64,000 nucleotides of DNA, taken from NCBI RefSeq assembly GCF_009759665.1, contig NZ_WQNE01000013.1, positions 1 through 64,000 on the forward strand. The letters run 5' to 3'. The notes beneath the pieces are model-generated. The model saw only the letters and a list, made by a program, of their open reading frames with translations, made no database searches and was not told where the DNA came from. Below, in pieces: positions 7,911 through 16,564 of this stretch; position 1 is the stretch's first letter, and every line of letters begins with the position of its first letter. The DNA is from Bradyrhizobium cajani (GTDB lineage Bacteria > Pseudomonadota > Alphaproteobacteria > Rhizobiales > Xanthobacteraceae). The position numbers and the translations under genes were made by a program.

Positions 7911-8771
7911 TCACGCAAACCGCCGCGCGAAGAACACGCAGACGACCACGAGCGCGGTCGCGGCGACCATGCTCCATGCGACCGGCTCGTGCAGCAGGAA
8001 GCCGGCGAGCGCGAGGCCGAAGAACGGCTGAAGCTGCTGCAACTGGCCGACGCGCGCGATGCCGCCGGTCGCGAGCCCGCGGTACCAGAAGATGAAGCCG
8101 ACGAACATGCTGAAGACGGAGACGTAGGCGAGTCCGATCCAGGCGGGCATACTGACGCCGCTCCAGGTCGGCGGCCACGTCCAGATGGCGACCGGCACCA
8201 TCAGCGGCAGCGCGAGCAGCAGCGCCCAGGAGATCACCTGCCAGCCGCCGAGGCGGCGCGACAGCGCGGCACCTTCGGCATAGCCGAGCCCGCACAGGAC
8301 GATCGCCGCCACCATCAGGAGATCGCCGGTGAGCGAAGCCGAACCGTCGCTCGACAGGGCGAAGCCCGCCACCGTGGCGCTGCCGAGGACGGCGAACAGC
8401 CAGAACAGCGGCTGCGGCCGCTCGCCGCCGCGCAGCACGGCGAAGATCGCGGTCGAGAGCGGCAACAGGCCAATGAAGACGATCGAATGCGCCGACGTGA
8501 TGTGCTGGAGCGCCAGCGCCGTCAGCAGGGGAAAGCCGACCACGACGCCGAGAGCGACGATGGTGAGCGAAGCGAGATCCCTGCGCGCCGGCCGCGCCTG
8601 ATGCAGCAGGCCGAGCAGGGCCGCACCCAGCAGCGCAGCGATCACTGCGCGCGCCGAGGTCAGGAACAGCGCCGAAAAGCCCCCGACCGCCACGCGCGTC
8701 GCCGGCAGCGAGCCGCTGAAGATGATGACGCCGAGAAGACCGTTGCCCCAGCCGCTGCCCGCAGATTGCAC
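7911..8771 (-). CDS. DMT-family (EamA-type) transporter
   Basis: About 286 residues with roughly ten hydrophobic segments in two halves, as in EamA/RhaT-type inner-membrane exporters of metabolites or amino acids. It ends in a basic tail (FFARRFA). The GTG at 8771, with a purine-rich AGGAGTGGAGG upstream, is the most plausible start; the frame is open further upstream but without membrane character. It is divergent from a MocR-type regulator 43 bases away, a common pairing in which the regulator controls the transporter. The substrate is unknown. Confidence 0.8.
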   Translation of the reverse strand: MQSAGSGWGNGLLGVIIFSGSLPATRVAVGGFSALFLTSARAVIAALLGAALLGLLHQARPARRDLASLTIVALGVVVGFPLLTALALQHITSAHSIVFIGLLPLSTAIFAVLRGGERPQPLFWLFAVLGSATVAGFALSSDGSASLTGDLLMVAAIVLCGLGYAEGAALSRRLGGWQVISWALLLALPLMVPVAIWTWPPTWSGVSMPAWIGLAYVSVFSMFVGFIFWYRGLATGGIARVGQLQQLQPFFGLALAGFLLHEPVAWSMVAATALVVVCVFFARRFA

Positions 8772-8814
8772 GTGACCTCCACTCCTTCTGAGCGGCGATT
8801 CTCGGCCCTGGCCG

Positions 8815-10293
8815 ATGGCAAGAACAGCGACAATCCAGTACAATCGAACCAAACTGTATGGATATGGAAGGCCACACACTTTGGGCGGCGCAGGACAAAC
8901 AGGAGGCCGGGGCGGAACGCGGACCAGCGACGTGATGGGCGCCATCCGGGCCAAGGTCGCCGGCCGCGCGCTCGGCGCCGGCGACCGTCTGCCGTCGATC
9001 CGCAGCCTTGCGGCAACGATGGGCGTTTCGCCCTCCACGGTCGTCGAGGCCTATGACCGGCTCGCGGCGCAGGGGCTGATCCGCGCGCGCCGCGGCTCGG
9101 GCTTCTATGTTTCGCCGACGGCCACGCCGCCGCTGGCGCTTGCCGCGGTCGAGCCGCGCCGGGACCGGGCGGTCGATCCGTTCTGGGTCTCGCGGCAATC
9201 GCTCGATGCCGACGCAGCCGTGCCGAAGCCCGGCTGCGGCTGGCTGCCGCCGCACTGGATGCCGGATGCGGCCCTGCGGCGTGCCGTCCGCACGCTGGCG
9301 CGCGCCGATGCGAGCCTGTTGACCGATTACGGCGGCACGCGCGGTGCCCTGGCACTGCGCCGGCTGTTGCTGACGCGCCTTGCCGAGGACGCCATCGAGG
9401 CGTCGGCCGACCAGCTCATGCTGACGGGCTCGGGCACCCAGGCAACCGACCTCGTCTGCCGCTTCCTGCTCCGTCCCGGCGACACGGTCCTCGTCGACGA
9501 TCCCTGCTACTTCAATTTTCGCGCGCTGCTGCGGGCGCATCAGGCCAAGATCGTCGGCGTGCCCTACACGCCGTCGGGCCCGGACGTCGCGCGCTTCGAA
9601 GAGATCCTCGCCGGCGAGCGGCCGCGGCTCTACATCACCAATTCAGCGCTGCACAATCCGACCGCGGCGTCGCTTTCGCTTCCGACCGCGCACCGGCTCC
9701 TGACCGCGGCCGCCGCGCACGACCTCACCATCATCGAGGACGACATCTTTGGCGATTTCGAACCGGAGCGATCGCCGCGTCTCGCCGCGCTCGACGGGCT
9801 CACCCGGGTGATCCGCATCGGCAGCTTCTCCAAGACGCTGTCGGCCTCGGTGCGCTGCGGCTACATCGCAGCGCGAGCCGACTGGATCGAGCATCTCGTC
9901 GACCTTCAGGTCGCAACTGGTTTTGGCGGCCCAAGTCCGGTCGCGACCGAGATCATCGCCACGGTGCTGGCGGGCGGCAGCTATCGCAAGCACATGGACG
10001 AGCTCAGGCAAAAGCTCACGCGCGCCCGCCGCGAGGTGGCGCGCAAGCTTCAGGCCGTGGGGATAGAGCCCTGGCTGATGCCGCGCGGCGGCTTTTTCCT
10101 CTGGTGCCGTCTCGCCGGCGGGCAGGACTCCACGCAGGTTGCACGCGCGGCGCTGCGCGAGGATGTCGTGCTCGCACCGGGCAACGTGTTCAGCGTGTCG
10201 CAGACGGCGGCGAGCTTCCTGCGGTTCAACGTGGCGCAGATGAGCGACCCGCGGATGTGGGATGTGATGCGGCGGGCGTTGAAGACGTCATGA
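8815..10293 (+). CDS. MocR-type regulator (GntR helix-turn-helix fused to aminotransferase-like domain)
   Basis: A 492-residue protein. A GntR-type winged helix lies at about residues 40-100 (GDRLPSIRSLAATMGVSPST). A class I aminotransferase fold follows, with the pyridoxal-phosphate lysine in GSFSKTLSA (Lys340). MocR proteins use PLP as an effector-binding group for transcriptional control. The first 35 residues from the ATG at 8815 look unlike the family, so the true start may lie further downstream. An ATG at 8858 is out of frame. Partly symmetric sequence at 8833-8858 (CAGTACAAT and AACTGTA) could be an operator shared with the divergent transporter. Its stop overlaps the convergent AraC gene by six bases. 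Confidence 0.85.
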   Translation: MARTATIQYNRTKLYGYGRPHTLGGAGQTGGRGGTRTSDVMGAIRAKVAGRALGAGDRLPSIRSLAATMGVSPSTVVEAYDRLAAQGLIRARRGSGFYVSPTATPPLALAAVEPRRDRAVDPFWVSRQSLDADAAVPKPGCGWLPPHWMPDAALRRAVRTLARADASLLTDYGGTRGALALRRLLLTRLAEDAIEASADQLMLTGSGTQATDLVCRFLLRPGDTVLVDDPCYFNFRALLRAHQAKIVGVPYTPSGPDVARFEEILAGERPRLYITNSALHNPTAASLSLPTAHRLLTAAAAHDLTIIEDDIFGDFEPERSPRLAALDGLTRVIRIGSFSKTLSASVRCGYIAARADWIEHLVDLQVATGFGGPSPVATEIIATVLAGGSYRKHMDELRQKLTRARREVARKLQAVGIEPWLMPRGGFFLWCRLAGGQDSTQVARAALREDVVLAPGNVFSVSQTAASFLRFNVAQMSDPRMWDVMRRALKTS

Positions 10294-11268
10294 ACCGAGG
10301 TCCCGCGGCTTCGACACGGCCCTCGTGAAAATGTCGCGCCCCGGCGGCTCCTGCATCTTGCGCCACTGGGCCGGCGTGACGCCGATGTGGCTCTTGAAGG
10401 CGCGCTGGAAGGCTGCTTCGGATTGGTATCCCACCGCCTCGGCAACGGTGCCCGTCGAGGCGGACGACTTCCGCAATTCGTTTGCCGCAAGCGTCATCCG
10501 GATGTCGGTCAGGAGATCGGAGGCCGATCGCCCGAGCTTGTCCTGGAACTGCCGGGCGAGCGTGGCGCGCGACATGTTGCACAGGCGCGCGAGGTCGGGC
10601 AGCGACCATGCGCGCGCCGGCTCGTTGAAGAGAGCGGCCACCGCCGGCGCGAGGCGCGGATGGCCGGCAAGCGCGAGAAGACCAGGCGGCGCATCCTCGG
10701 CCTCGCTTGCGAGCCGCAGCACCAGCGCGAACATCGCGGTCGACAGCGCATTGAGCATCGCGCGACCGCCGAGATGATCGTCGACCGACTCGCCGCGCAT
10801 CAGCGCGACGAGGCCCGCGAGCTGCGCGGCATTCTCGCCTCCATTGTGACCGCGGGCATGCACGACCAGGCGCGACGGCAGATAGTCGCGCAGCAGGCGG
10901 TCGTGCGGAGGCGCGATCGCGAAATGCCCGCAGAGCAGATCGAGCCGCTCTCCCTTGCCGGCGTTCTCACTGATAATGAGATTGAGCTCCGGGCGATTCC
11001 GCGCCGGCCTCGGCCGCGCCCCGCCGCCGTCATGCATGACGTGGCGCGGATTGCCCGGCAGCAGCAGGATGTCTCCGGTCTCCAGCCGCAGCGGCTTGCC
11101 GCCGGCCGGATCCTCCAACATGGCCGAGCCGCCGACGACCGCGTGGTAGGGGACCTCGTTCGCCTCGCCCGGCCCCTGCTCGATCCGCCATGGCGCACCG
11201 TAGGAGCAGCGTAAGTCCAGCCGCCCGCGCACCGGCATCATCTCGAACAACCTGCTGAGCCAATCCAT
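10288..11268 (-). CDS. AraC-family regulator resembling the HOCl sensor RclR
   Basis: A 326-residue protein with an N-terminal cupin-type domain (about residues 5-125) and a C-terminal AraC double helix-turn-helix (about 215-310). From memory of E. coli RclR, the opening (MDWLSRLFEMMPVRGRLDLRC) parallels MDALSRL...C, placing Cys21 at the same position as the RclR sensing cysteine. A second cysteine, Cys113 in LDLLCGHF, sits where RclR has its partner in IVCG. It is divergent from an AhpD-like gene and an RclC-like gene, which fits a reactive-chlorine or oxidant-response regulator. Function is inferred. Confidence 0.8.
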   Translation of the reverse strand: MDWLSRLFEMMPVRGRLDLRCSYGAPWRIEQGPGEANEVPYHAVVGGSAMLEDPAGGKPLRLETGDILLLPGNPRHVMHDGGGARPRPARNRPELNLIISENAGKGERLDLLCGHFAIAPPHDRLLRDYLPSRLVVHARGHNGGENAAQLAGLVALMRGESVDDHLGGRAMLNALSTAMFALVLRLASEAEDAPPGLLALAGHPRLAPAVAALFNEPARAWSLPDLARLCNMSRATLARQFQDKLGRSASDLLTDIRMTLAANELRKSSASTGTVAEAVGYQSEAAFQRAFKSHIGVTPAQWRKMQEPPGRDIFTRAVSKPRDLGS

Positions 11269-11401
11269 GGCGACTTCTCCAAGAACGACCGATCGTGAGA
11301 CGATCTAGCATATAACTGAGCAATCTCGGCATTCAAAGTCTCATTTCGGGCTCATACAGTCACTCCGCAATCGTTCACCACCCAAAACATGGAGTGCCAT
11401 C

Positions 11402-11938
11402 ATGTCCCGTCTTTCCGTTCCCAATCTCGACTCCGATACCGGTCCGTCCGGTCAGGTCTACGCGCAGATCAAGAAGGCGATCGGCAACGTGCCGAACACC
11501 TTCGCGGCCATCGCCGCTCACGGCCCGGCTGCGCTCAAGTCGGTCCTCGCCGCCGATGCCGTGCTGGCGTCAGGCTCGCTCAGCAAGCGTGAGCAGGAGA
11601 CCATCAAGCTGATCGTCAGCGGCGTCGCCGGCTGCGATTATTGCGTGGCTGCGCACAGCCTGCTTGGCAAGCTCGCCGGATTGAAGCCTGACGAGTTGAA
11701 GAACATCCGCGACGGCAAGCCTTCGGGCGATGGCAAGCGCGATGCGCTCGCCCGTTTCGTCCGCAAGCTGGCCGAAACCAGCGGCACCGTCAGCGACGAG
11801 GAGTTCGCGGCGATCAAGGCCGCCGGCTACAGCGACGCCCAGCTCGTCGAGATCAGCCTGGCTTTCGCGACCACCGTCTTCACCAACGTCTTCAACCGCA
11901 TCAACGACACCGAGATCGACTTTCCCGCCGTCGCTTGA
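11402..11938 (+). CDS. AhpD-like carboxymuconolactone-decarboxylase-family protein
   Basis: A 178-residue all-helical protein of the CMD/AhpD family. It has the redox motif Cys78-x-x-Cys81-x3-His85 (GCDYCVAAH) and a preceding Glu66 eleven residues before the first cysteine, the pattern of the AhpD peroxidase proton-relay site. Expected activity is thiol-dependent peroxide reduction. The start has GGAG seven bases upstream. It is followed after 47 bases by the RclC-like gene and is divergent from the RclR-like regulator, so all three probably form an oxidant-defence unit. Confidence 0.8.
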   Translation: MSRLSVPNLDSDTGPSGQVYAQIKKAIGNVPNTFAAIAAHGPAALKSVLAADAVLASGSLSKREQETIKLIVSGVAGCDYCVAAHSLLGKLAGLKPDELKNIRDGKPSGDGKRDALARFVRKLAETSGTVSDEEFAAIKAAGYSDAQLVEISLAFATTVFTNVFNRINDTEIDFPAVA

Positions 11939-11985
11939 CGCGACGCTGCGGTCAGTCGGATCTCCAGCATGAAAGGATCACGATC

Positions 11986-12492
11986 ATGACCACGCTATCC
12001 ACCACCGCTCGCAATCCGCTCGTCCGCGCCCTGGAAAGGTCCGGCCTGCTGGCGGAGGACCTCGACTACCACGTCGTTCGCGCCTCGATGGTGATCATGT
12101 TTGCCTTCTTCGGCTACCAGAAGTGGTTTCCGTATGAATTCGAACGACTGGTCCCGTTCATCAGCAACGGACCGCTGATCTGGTGGCTCTATCCGGTGTT
12201 CGGCCATGCCGGCGCCAGCTACTTCCTGGGCGCCTCGGAATGGACATTCGGGTCCCTGCTGCTCGCAGGCTTCTGGGACAAGCGGCTCGGCGTGCTCGGC
12301 GCCCTCGGCGCGACCGGCACCTTCATCGCGACGGTCACCATCATCCCCTTCATGCCGGAGGGCTGGGACATTGCCGCGGGAGGCTTCCCCGCCATGACCG
12401 GCAACGTGCCCTTCCTGATGAAGGACGTCGTCCTGCTCGCCGTCTCGCTGTATTTGCTGAGGCAAGACGTGGTTCGCCTGACGCGGCAATAG
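11986..12492 (+). CDS. RclC-like DUF417 inner-membrane protein
   Basis: A 168-residue protein with about four membrane segments. It contains FFGYQKWFPYEFERLVPFIS, which parallels LLKFVPYEADSITPFVAN of E. coli RclC (YkgB, DUF417 family), and a C-terminal GGFPAMTGNVPFLMKDVVLL matching HGFPYLSG...LVLKD. RclC contributes to survival under hypochlorous acid. The ATG at 11986 follows AAAGGATC. It lies downstream of the AhpD-like gene in the same orientation and is followed by a strong terminator. Confidence 0.8.
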   Translation: MTTLSTTARNPLVRALERSGLLAEDLDYHVVRASMVIMFAFFGYQKWFPYEFERLVPFISNGPLIWWLYPVFGHAGASYFLGASEWTFGSLLLAGFWDKRLGVLGALGATGTFIATVTIIPFMPEGWDIAAGGFPAMTGNVPFLMKDVVLLAVSLYLLRQDVVRLTRQ

Positions 12493-12518
12493 GAAGGCAC
12501 CCTGTTGATGCCGAAACG

Positions 12519-12552
12519 TCGCCGGCGAGAGTCCCGCCTCGCCGGCGATTTT
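12519..12552 (+). terminator. Rho-independent terminator
   Basis: A perfect 11-base stem (TCGCCGGCGAG and CTCGCCGGCGA) with an 8-base loop is followed by TTTT. It closes the AhpD-like/RclC-like transcript 27 bases after its last stop codon. Confidence 0.8.
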
Positions 12553-12614
12553 GCGCGTTCACGACGGTGGAGCCGCCGAACGGCAGCGGCGCCTCATGCG
12601 GCCGCGAGCGACAC

Positions 12615-13592
12615 CTAGTTCGCCTTGATGCCGGCCTCGCTGATTAGCCTGCCCCATTTCGTGCTTTCGCTCTGAATGAAGCGACCGAACTGCTCCGGCG
12701 ACATCGGCGCGGGTTCGGCGCCGAGGGTCCTGATCTTCTCGACCACCGACGGGTCTTTCAGGGCCTTCGTGAAGGCATCGTTCAGCCTGCCGACAATGTC
12801 CGCAGGTGTGCCGGCCGGCGCAACCAGCCCGAACCAGCCCACGGATTCGAACTCGGCGATGCCGCTTTCGGCTAGCGTGGGTACATCAGGCAAGGACGGA
12901 AGGCGTCGCGCCGAAGACACGCCGATCGCGTTGAGCTTGCGTTCGAGGATGAGCTGCCGCGATGCCGGAATATCCAGCACCGCAAAGGGAACGTGGCCTG
13001 CGAGCACGTCGACCGCTGCCGGCGCGGTCCCGCGATAGGGCACCAGCTCCATGCTGATCCCCGTCTTCTGCGTGAACAGCGCGGCGGTCAGATGCATGGC
13101 GGTGGAATTGCCGCCATGCCCGATCGAGAGCGCGCCGGGCTTGGCCTTGGCGAGCGCGATCGTCTCCGCCGCATTGTGCGCAGGCACACTCGCGGACGCG
13201 ACGAGCACGAAAGGAATTTCCGCCAGCAGGGTGATGGGCACAAGATCTTTCGGATCGAACGGCATCGACGAATTGAGGTGCGGGTTCACCGTCAGCGCGC
13301 CTGCCGGCGCGACGCCGAGCGTGTAGCCGTCGGGTTTTGCCTGCGCGACTGCGGCCATGCCGATGTTGCCCCCGGCACCTGCGCGGTTCTCGATCACAAG
13401 GCTCTGCTTGAGCTCGGCCGTGACCAGCGGCTCGAGCGCACGGATGACGGTGTCGGCACTACCGCCGGGCGGGAAGGTCACGATGATCTTGATCAATTGC
13501 TCCGGATAGGCCGCCTCGACAGCCCCCAGCGGCAGCACGGTGAAAGTCGCGGCCGTCAGCACGGCCAGAATGCGGCGCCTTGTGTGAAACAC
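12615..13592 (-). CDS. Tricarboxylate-type (TTT/Bug) substrate-binding protein
   Basis: A 325-residue periplasmic solute receptor. An N-terminal signal peptide (HTRRRILAVLTAATFTVLPLG) is followed by the family pattern YPEQ-IKIIVTFPPGGSAD, VIENRAGAGGNIG and a late PDVPTLAE. Such proteins bind carboxylates; many act without an adjacent transporter. The GTG at 13592 is supported by GAGGAGG; the frame is open upstream but only as antisense-like sequence. It is 79 bases downstream of the flavin monooxygenase gene on the same strand, so its ligand may be that enzyme's substrate or a related aromatic acid. Confidence 0.9.
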   Translation of the reverse strand: MFHTRRRILAVLTAATFTVLPLGAVEAAYPEQLIKIIVTFPPGGSADTVIRALEPLVTAELKQSLVIENRAGAGGNIGMAAVAQAKPDGYTLGVAPAGALTVNPHLNSSMPFDPKDLVPITLLAEIPFVLVASASVPAHNAAETIALAKAKPGALSIGHGGNSTAMHLTAALFTQKTGISMELVPYRGTAPAAVDVLAGHVPFAVLDIPASRQLILERKLNAIGVSSARRLPSLPDVPTLAESGIAEFESVGWFGLVAPAGTPADIVGRLNDAFTKALKDPSVVEKIRTLGAEPAPMSPEQFGRFIQSESTKWGRLISEAGIKAN

Positions 13593-13671
13593 GTTGCCCT
13601 CCTCAATGCGTTCTTGTTTGTGGGCGCCGACGCGACGGCCTGCGCCGTCGATCGGACAGCTCGATGTCGCG

Positions 13672-15312
13672 TTACGCCGCCGCGCCGGTGATGCGCGCCA
13701 GCAAGTCTTGCGGATTTTCGGGTGCGGTCTGCCCACGCCAGGCAATGTGCTGGTCCGGCCGGACCAGCACCAGCTTCTCGGCATAGGCGCCGTTCGCCTC
13801 ATCAGGTGCGACGTCGATCAGCGCGAGCGGCATGCCGCGCGCCGCGGCGGCGGATTTGAGCCGCGCCACGTCGATCGCCGGATCGAACCGTAGCAATGCG
13901 TAGCCGGGACCGAATGCGTCGTAGAGCGATCGCCCGTCGCGCAGGAACAGATGCGGCGCACGTGCGCCCGGCACGGTGGAGGGCGCGAAGCTTCCCATCG
14001 CGTAGGGCGGCGGGGTTTCGCCGTCATAGGCGATGATCGGCGAGGCATCGTAGTAGTAGCCGAAGTTGAGGCCGGCGCAGCAATATTGCTGCACGTTGAG
14101 ATCGTAGGCCGCTCTCGCCAGCGCTGCGCGCGCGGCGTGGCCGCGCGGGGTGTCATCCTCGATCTCTGCCGAGACGCCGCCGCGCTGCGCCATCATCTTC
14201 ATCGCATGGTCCATCGCAAAGCGCGACACCTGCTCGGTGATGGGCTGGCGCTCCGCTTCATAGGCATCGAGGATCGACGCCGGCGCCCATCCGTTCAGAT
14301 GCGCCGCCAATTGCCAGCAGAGATCGACGGCGTCGGCAATGCCCGCATTCATGCCGTAGCCCGCATAGGGCATCCACAGATGTGCGGCGTCGCCGCAGAT
14401 GAAGACCCTGCGGTCGCGGAAGCGATCGGCCACCAGGCGACGCCCGACCCAGTCCTCCTTGCTGAGAACCTTGTACTCGAAGCGCGCGTCGACGCCGAGA
14501 ATGGCGCGGATCGCCCAGTCGCGATCGACCGTGTCGAACTCCGGCTCGTCGGGCTTGAGGTGATTGTGGATCAGCCAGCGGTCGCGACCGTCGATCGCGA
14601 CCGTGGTGCCCGAGCGTCGCGGATTGAGCGAAAGCACCATCCAGGCCGGCTTATGCGCGCCCATCAACTCCTTGAGCTGCGGGGCTTCGATATAGGTCGA
14701 CTGCACGCGCTGGATCACCGGCGTGCCGGACAGGCTCGCACCGATCGATTTGCGGACGAGCGAGCGGCTGCCGTCGCAGCCGATCACGAAGCTGGCCTCG
14801 ATGCGCAGCGAGCTGCCGCTGTCGAGGTCGCGGGCCAGCGCGACCACCTGGTCGCCGTTCTGTTCGATGTCGGTGATTTCCGTGCGCGCCAGAATAGTGA
14901 TGCGCGGCTGGGCGGCGGCGTGGGCGAACAGAATCGGCTCGAGATAGACCTGGTTGATCCGGTGCGGCGGCTCCGGCGTCGGCCACCAGGTGTCGGGGCC
15001 GCCGGTTGCGGTGTAACGGCGCGCGCGGCTGGGAATATCGATGCGGCAGAGCTCGATGCCGGTCGCCGTGGTCCGATAGGAGCAGTCGTTGGGGAAGTCC
15101 GGGGGCAGCCCGGCGTCGCGCAGCTTTGCGGCGACGCCCAGCCGGCGGAAGACCTCCATCGAGCGGGCCGAGACGTGGTTGCATTTGACGCTGGGTGGAT
15201 CGCCGGCGTGACGGATTTCCGCGACGACGACGTCGATCCCGCGCGAGGCCAGGTCCATCGCCGCGGTCAATCCCACGGGCCCGGCGCCCACGACCAGTAC
15301 CTGTGTCTTCAT
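13672..15312 (-). CDS. FAD-dependent aromatic-type monooxygenase
   Basis: A 546-residue class A flavoprotein hydroxylase of the PheA/TfdB/MhpA kind. The dinucleotide motif GAGPVGL is at residues 9-15, and the second FAD motif reads RRVFICGDAAHLWMPYAGYGMN. A thioredoxin-like C-terminal domain follows (LVRPDQHIAWRG). It should hydroxylate an aromatic compound using NAD(P)H and oxygen; the substrate is unknown. Alternative starts are at 15324 and 15336. It is divergent from a LysR regulator and followed by a TTT binding protein, consistent with an inducible aromatic-catabolic unit. Confidence 0.85.
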   Translation of the reverse strand: MKTQVLVVGAGPVGLTAAMDLASRGIDVVVAEIRHAGDPPSVKCNHVSARSMEVFRRLGVAAKLRDAGLPPDFPNDCSYRTTATGIELCRIDIPSRARRYTATGGPDTWWPTPEPPHRINQVYLEPILFAHAAAQPRITILARTEITDIEQNGDQVVALARDLDSGSSLRIEASFVIGCDGSRSLVRKSIGASLSGTPVIQRVQSTYIEAPQLKELMGAHKPAWMVLSLNPRRSGTTVAIDGRDRWLIHNHLKPDEPEFDTVDRDWAIRAILGVDARFEYKVLSKEDWVGRRLVADRFRDRRVFICGDAAHLWMPYAGYGMNAGIADAVDLCWQLAAHLNGWAPASILDAYEAERQPITEQVSRFAMDHAMKMMAQRGGVSAEIEDDTPRGHAARAALARAAYDLNVQQYCCAGLNFGYYYDASPIIAYDGETPPPYAMGSFAPSTVPGARAPHLFLRDGRSLYDAFGPGYALLRFDPAIDVARLKSAAAARGMPLALIDVAPDEANGAYAEKLVLVRPDQHIAWRGQTAPENPQDLLARITGAAA

Positions 15313-15427
15313 GCTCGTTTCCATCCCTGGCGTCACCGCGACTTCGTTACCCGCGCAGCATGCATTTTATTGCAGGTCCGCTTATGAGATAAGCCGGAAA
15401 GGACTCATCAATTCATGAGCTTTGCCT

Positions 15428-16336
15428 ATGAACGTCACCTTGCGGCAGCTACGGGCCTTCACCGGCGTCTATCGCACGCGCAGCATCACGCGCGCCGCGC
15501 GCGAGCTGGGGATCACGCAATCGGCGGTGAGCCTCCTGATCCAGCAGCTCGAGATCCAGCTCGGCGTCAAACTGTTCGATCGCTCCACGCGCTCGGTGCA
15601 GCCGACGCTGGCCGCCGACGAGGCGTTTCACGACGCCGAACGGATGCTGAGCGATGCGCAGGGCCTGTCGCGGCGGATGCGTGACCTCGCGCAGGCGCGC
15701 GCCGGCCGGGTCGCGTTTCTCGCCTCGGCCGGCGCTGCATCGGCGCTGCTGCCCCAGGTGCTCGCAAGATTCCGTGCAGGCCATCCCGACATCGAGATCG
15801 ACATGCGCGACGTCGCCGCCGACGATCTCGTGCCGCGCATGATCGCAACCGATGCGGAGTTCGCGATCGGCAGCGTCGAAGGTGAGTTCGCGGAGATGAC
15901 GGTCGAGACGCTGACCCGTGGGCGCCTGAGCGCGATCGGCCGGCGCAGCACCGACTTCGCCGCGCGGCGCGCGCTGACATGGGACGAGCTGGCGCAATTC
16001 CCGACGATCGCGATGCGGCGCGAGACGCGGATCCGCATGCAGATCGATCAGGCGCTGCTCGCGCAGGGCAAGCGCCTCGTTCCGACCTATGAAGTGACGC
16101 TGATCAACACCGCGCTCGCCATGACCGCGCAGGGCCTCGGCCTTGCCATCCTCCCCGCAACGATGCTGCCGGCCGATCAATTCCCGACGCTGATCGCAAG
16201 ACCCCTGGTGCGGCCAGCGATCACGCGCCCGGTGTCGCTGCTCCAGCGGCGGGGTCGAACCCTGTCACCAGCGGCGCAGGCGTTCGTCGCAACGGCGCGG
16301 GCAGTGCTGGCGGAGCGATCGGGGCGGGAGTCTTGA
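15428..16336 (+). CDS. LysR-family transcriptional regulator
   Basis: A 302-residue protein with the LysR N-terminal helix-turn-helix (LRQLRAFTGVYRTRSITRAA) and a C-terminal periplasmic-binding-type effector domain with the typical late motif LGLAILPATM. It is divergently transcribed from the flavin monooxygenase, with 115 bases between starts, and probably controls it in response to the substrate or a pathway intermediate. A TTG two codons upstream is possible, but the ATG at 15428 gives the usual family start. Confidence 0.85.
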   Translation: MNVTLRQLRAFTGVYRTRSITRAARELGITQSAVSLLIQQLEIQLGVKLFDRSTRSVQPTLAADEAFHDAERMLSDAQGLSRRMRDLAQARAGRVAFLASAGAASALLPQVLARFRAGHPDIEIDMRDVAADDLVPRMIATDAEFAIGSVEGEFAEMTVETLTRGRLSAIGRRSTDFAARRALTWDELAQFPTIAMRRETRIRMQIDQALLAQGKRLVPTYEVTLINTALAMTAQGLGLAILPATMLPADQFPTLIARPLVRPAITRPVSLLQRRGRTLSPAAQAFVATARAVLAERSGRES

Positions 16337-16338
16337 GA

Positions 16339-16428
16339 TGGCGGAGAGGGAGGGATTCGAACCCCCGATAGGCTTGCACCTATGCCGCATTTCGAGTGCG
16401 GTGCATTCAACCACTCTGCCACCTCTCC
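16339..16428 (-). tRNA. tRNA-Ser (anticodon CGA)
   Basis: On the minus strand the sequence begins GGAGAGGTGGCAGAGTGG and ends with CTCTCCG plus an encoded CCA. The anticodon stem-loop reads CCGCA-CTCGAAA-TGCGG, giving anticodon CGA, which reads UCG serine codons. The long variable arm and total length of 90 bases fit serine tRNA. The T-loop GGTTCGAATCC is intact. It starts right after the stop of the LysR gene on the other strand. No integrase or duplicated 3' end is nearby. Confidence 0.97.
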
Positions 16429-16564
16429 TGAAGGTGCCGATAAGAGGTAGGAACCCCTGTGGTCGGGGCGTGTAATAGGCGAGGATGGCCGGCCAGACAA
16501 GGCGCGAAGGACGAAAATCCGTCGCCTCCTTCATCCATTTCCCGCTCATTCCGGAGGAACCGCC

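Noticed and set aside
8858..8935. Short peptide starting MDMEGHTLWAAQ at 8858 as the true MocR start after a frameshift
   Set aside because: The in-frame sequence just before the GntR domain already resembles family members, and no repeat or slippery run suggests a frameshift.
16339..16428. tRNA-Ser as an integration site for an island
   Set aside because: No integrase lies nearby, no duplicated tRNA 3' end was seen, and flanking genes have ordinary composition. The only tyrosine recombinase (45876) looks like housekeeping XerC.
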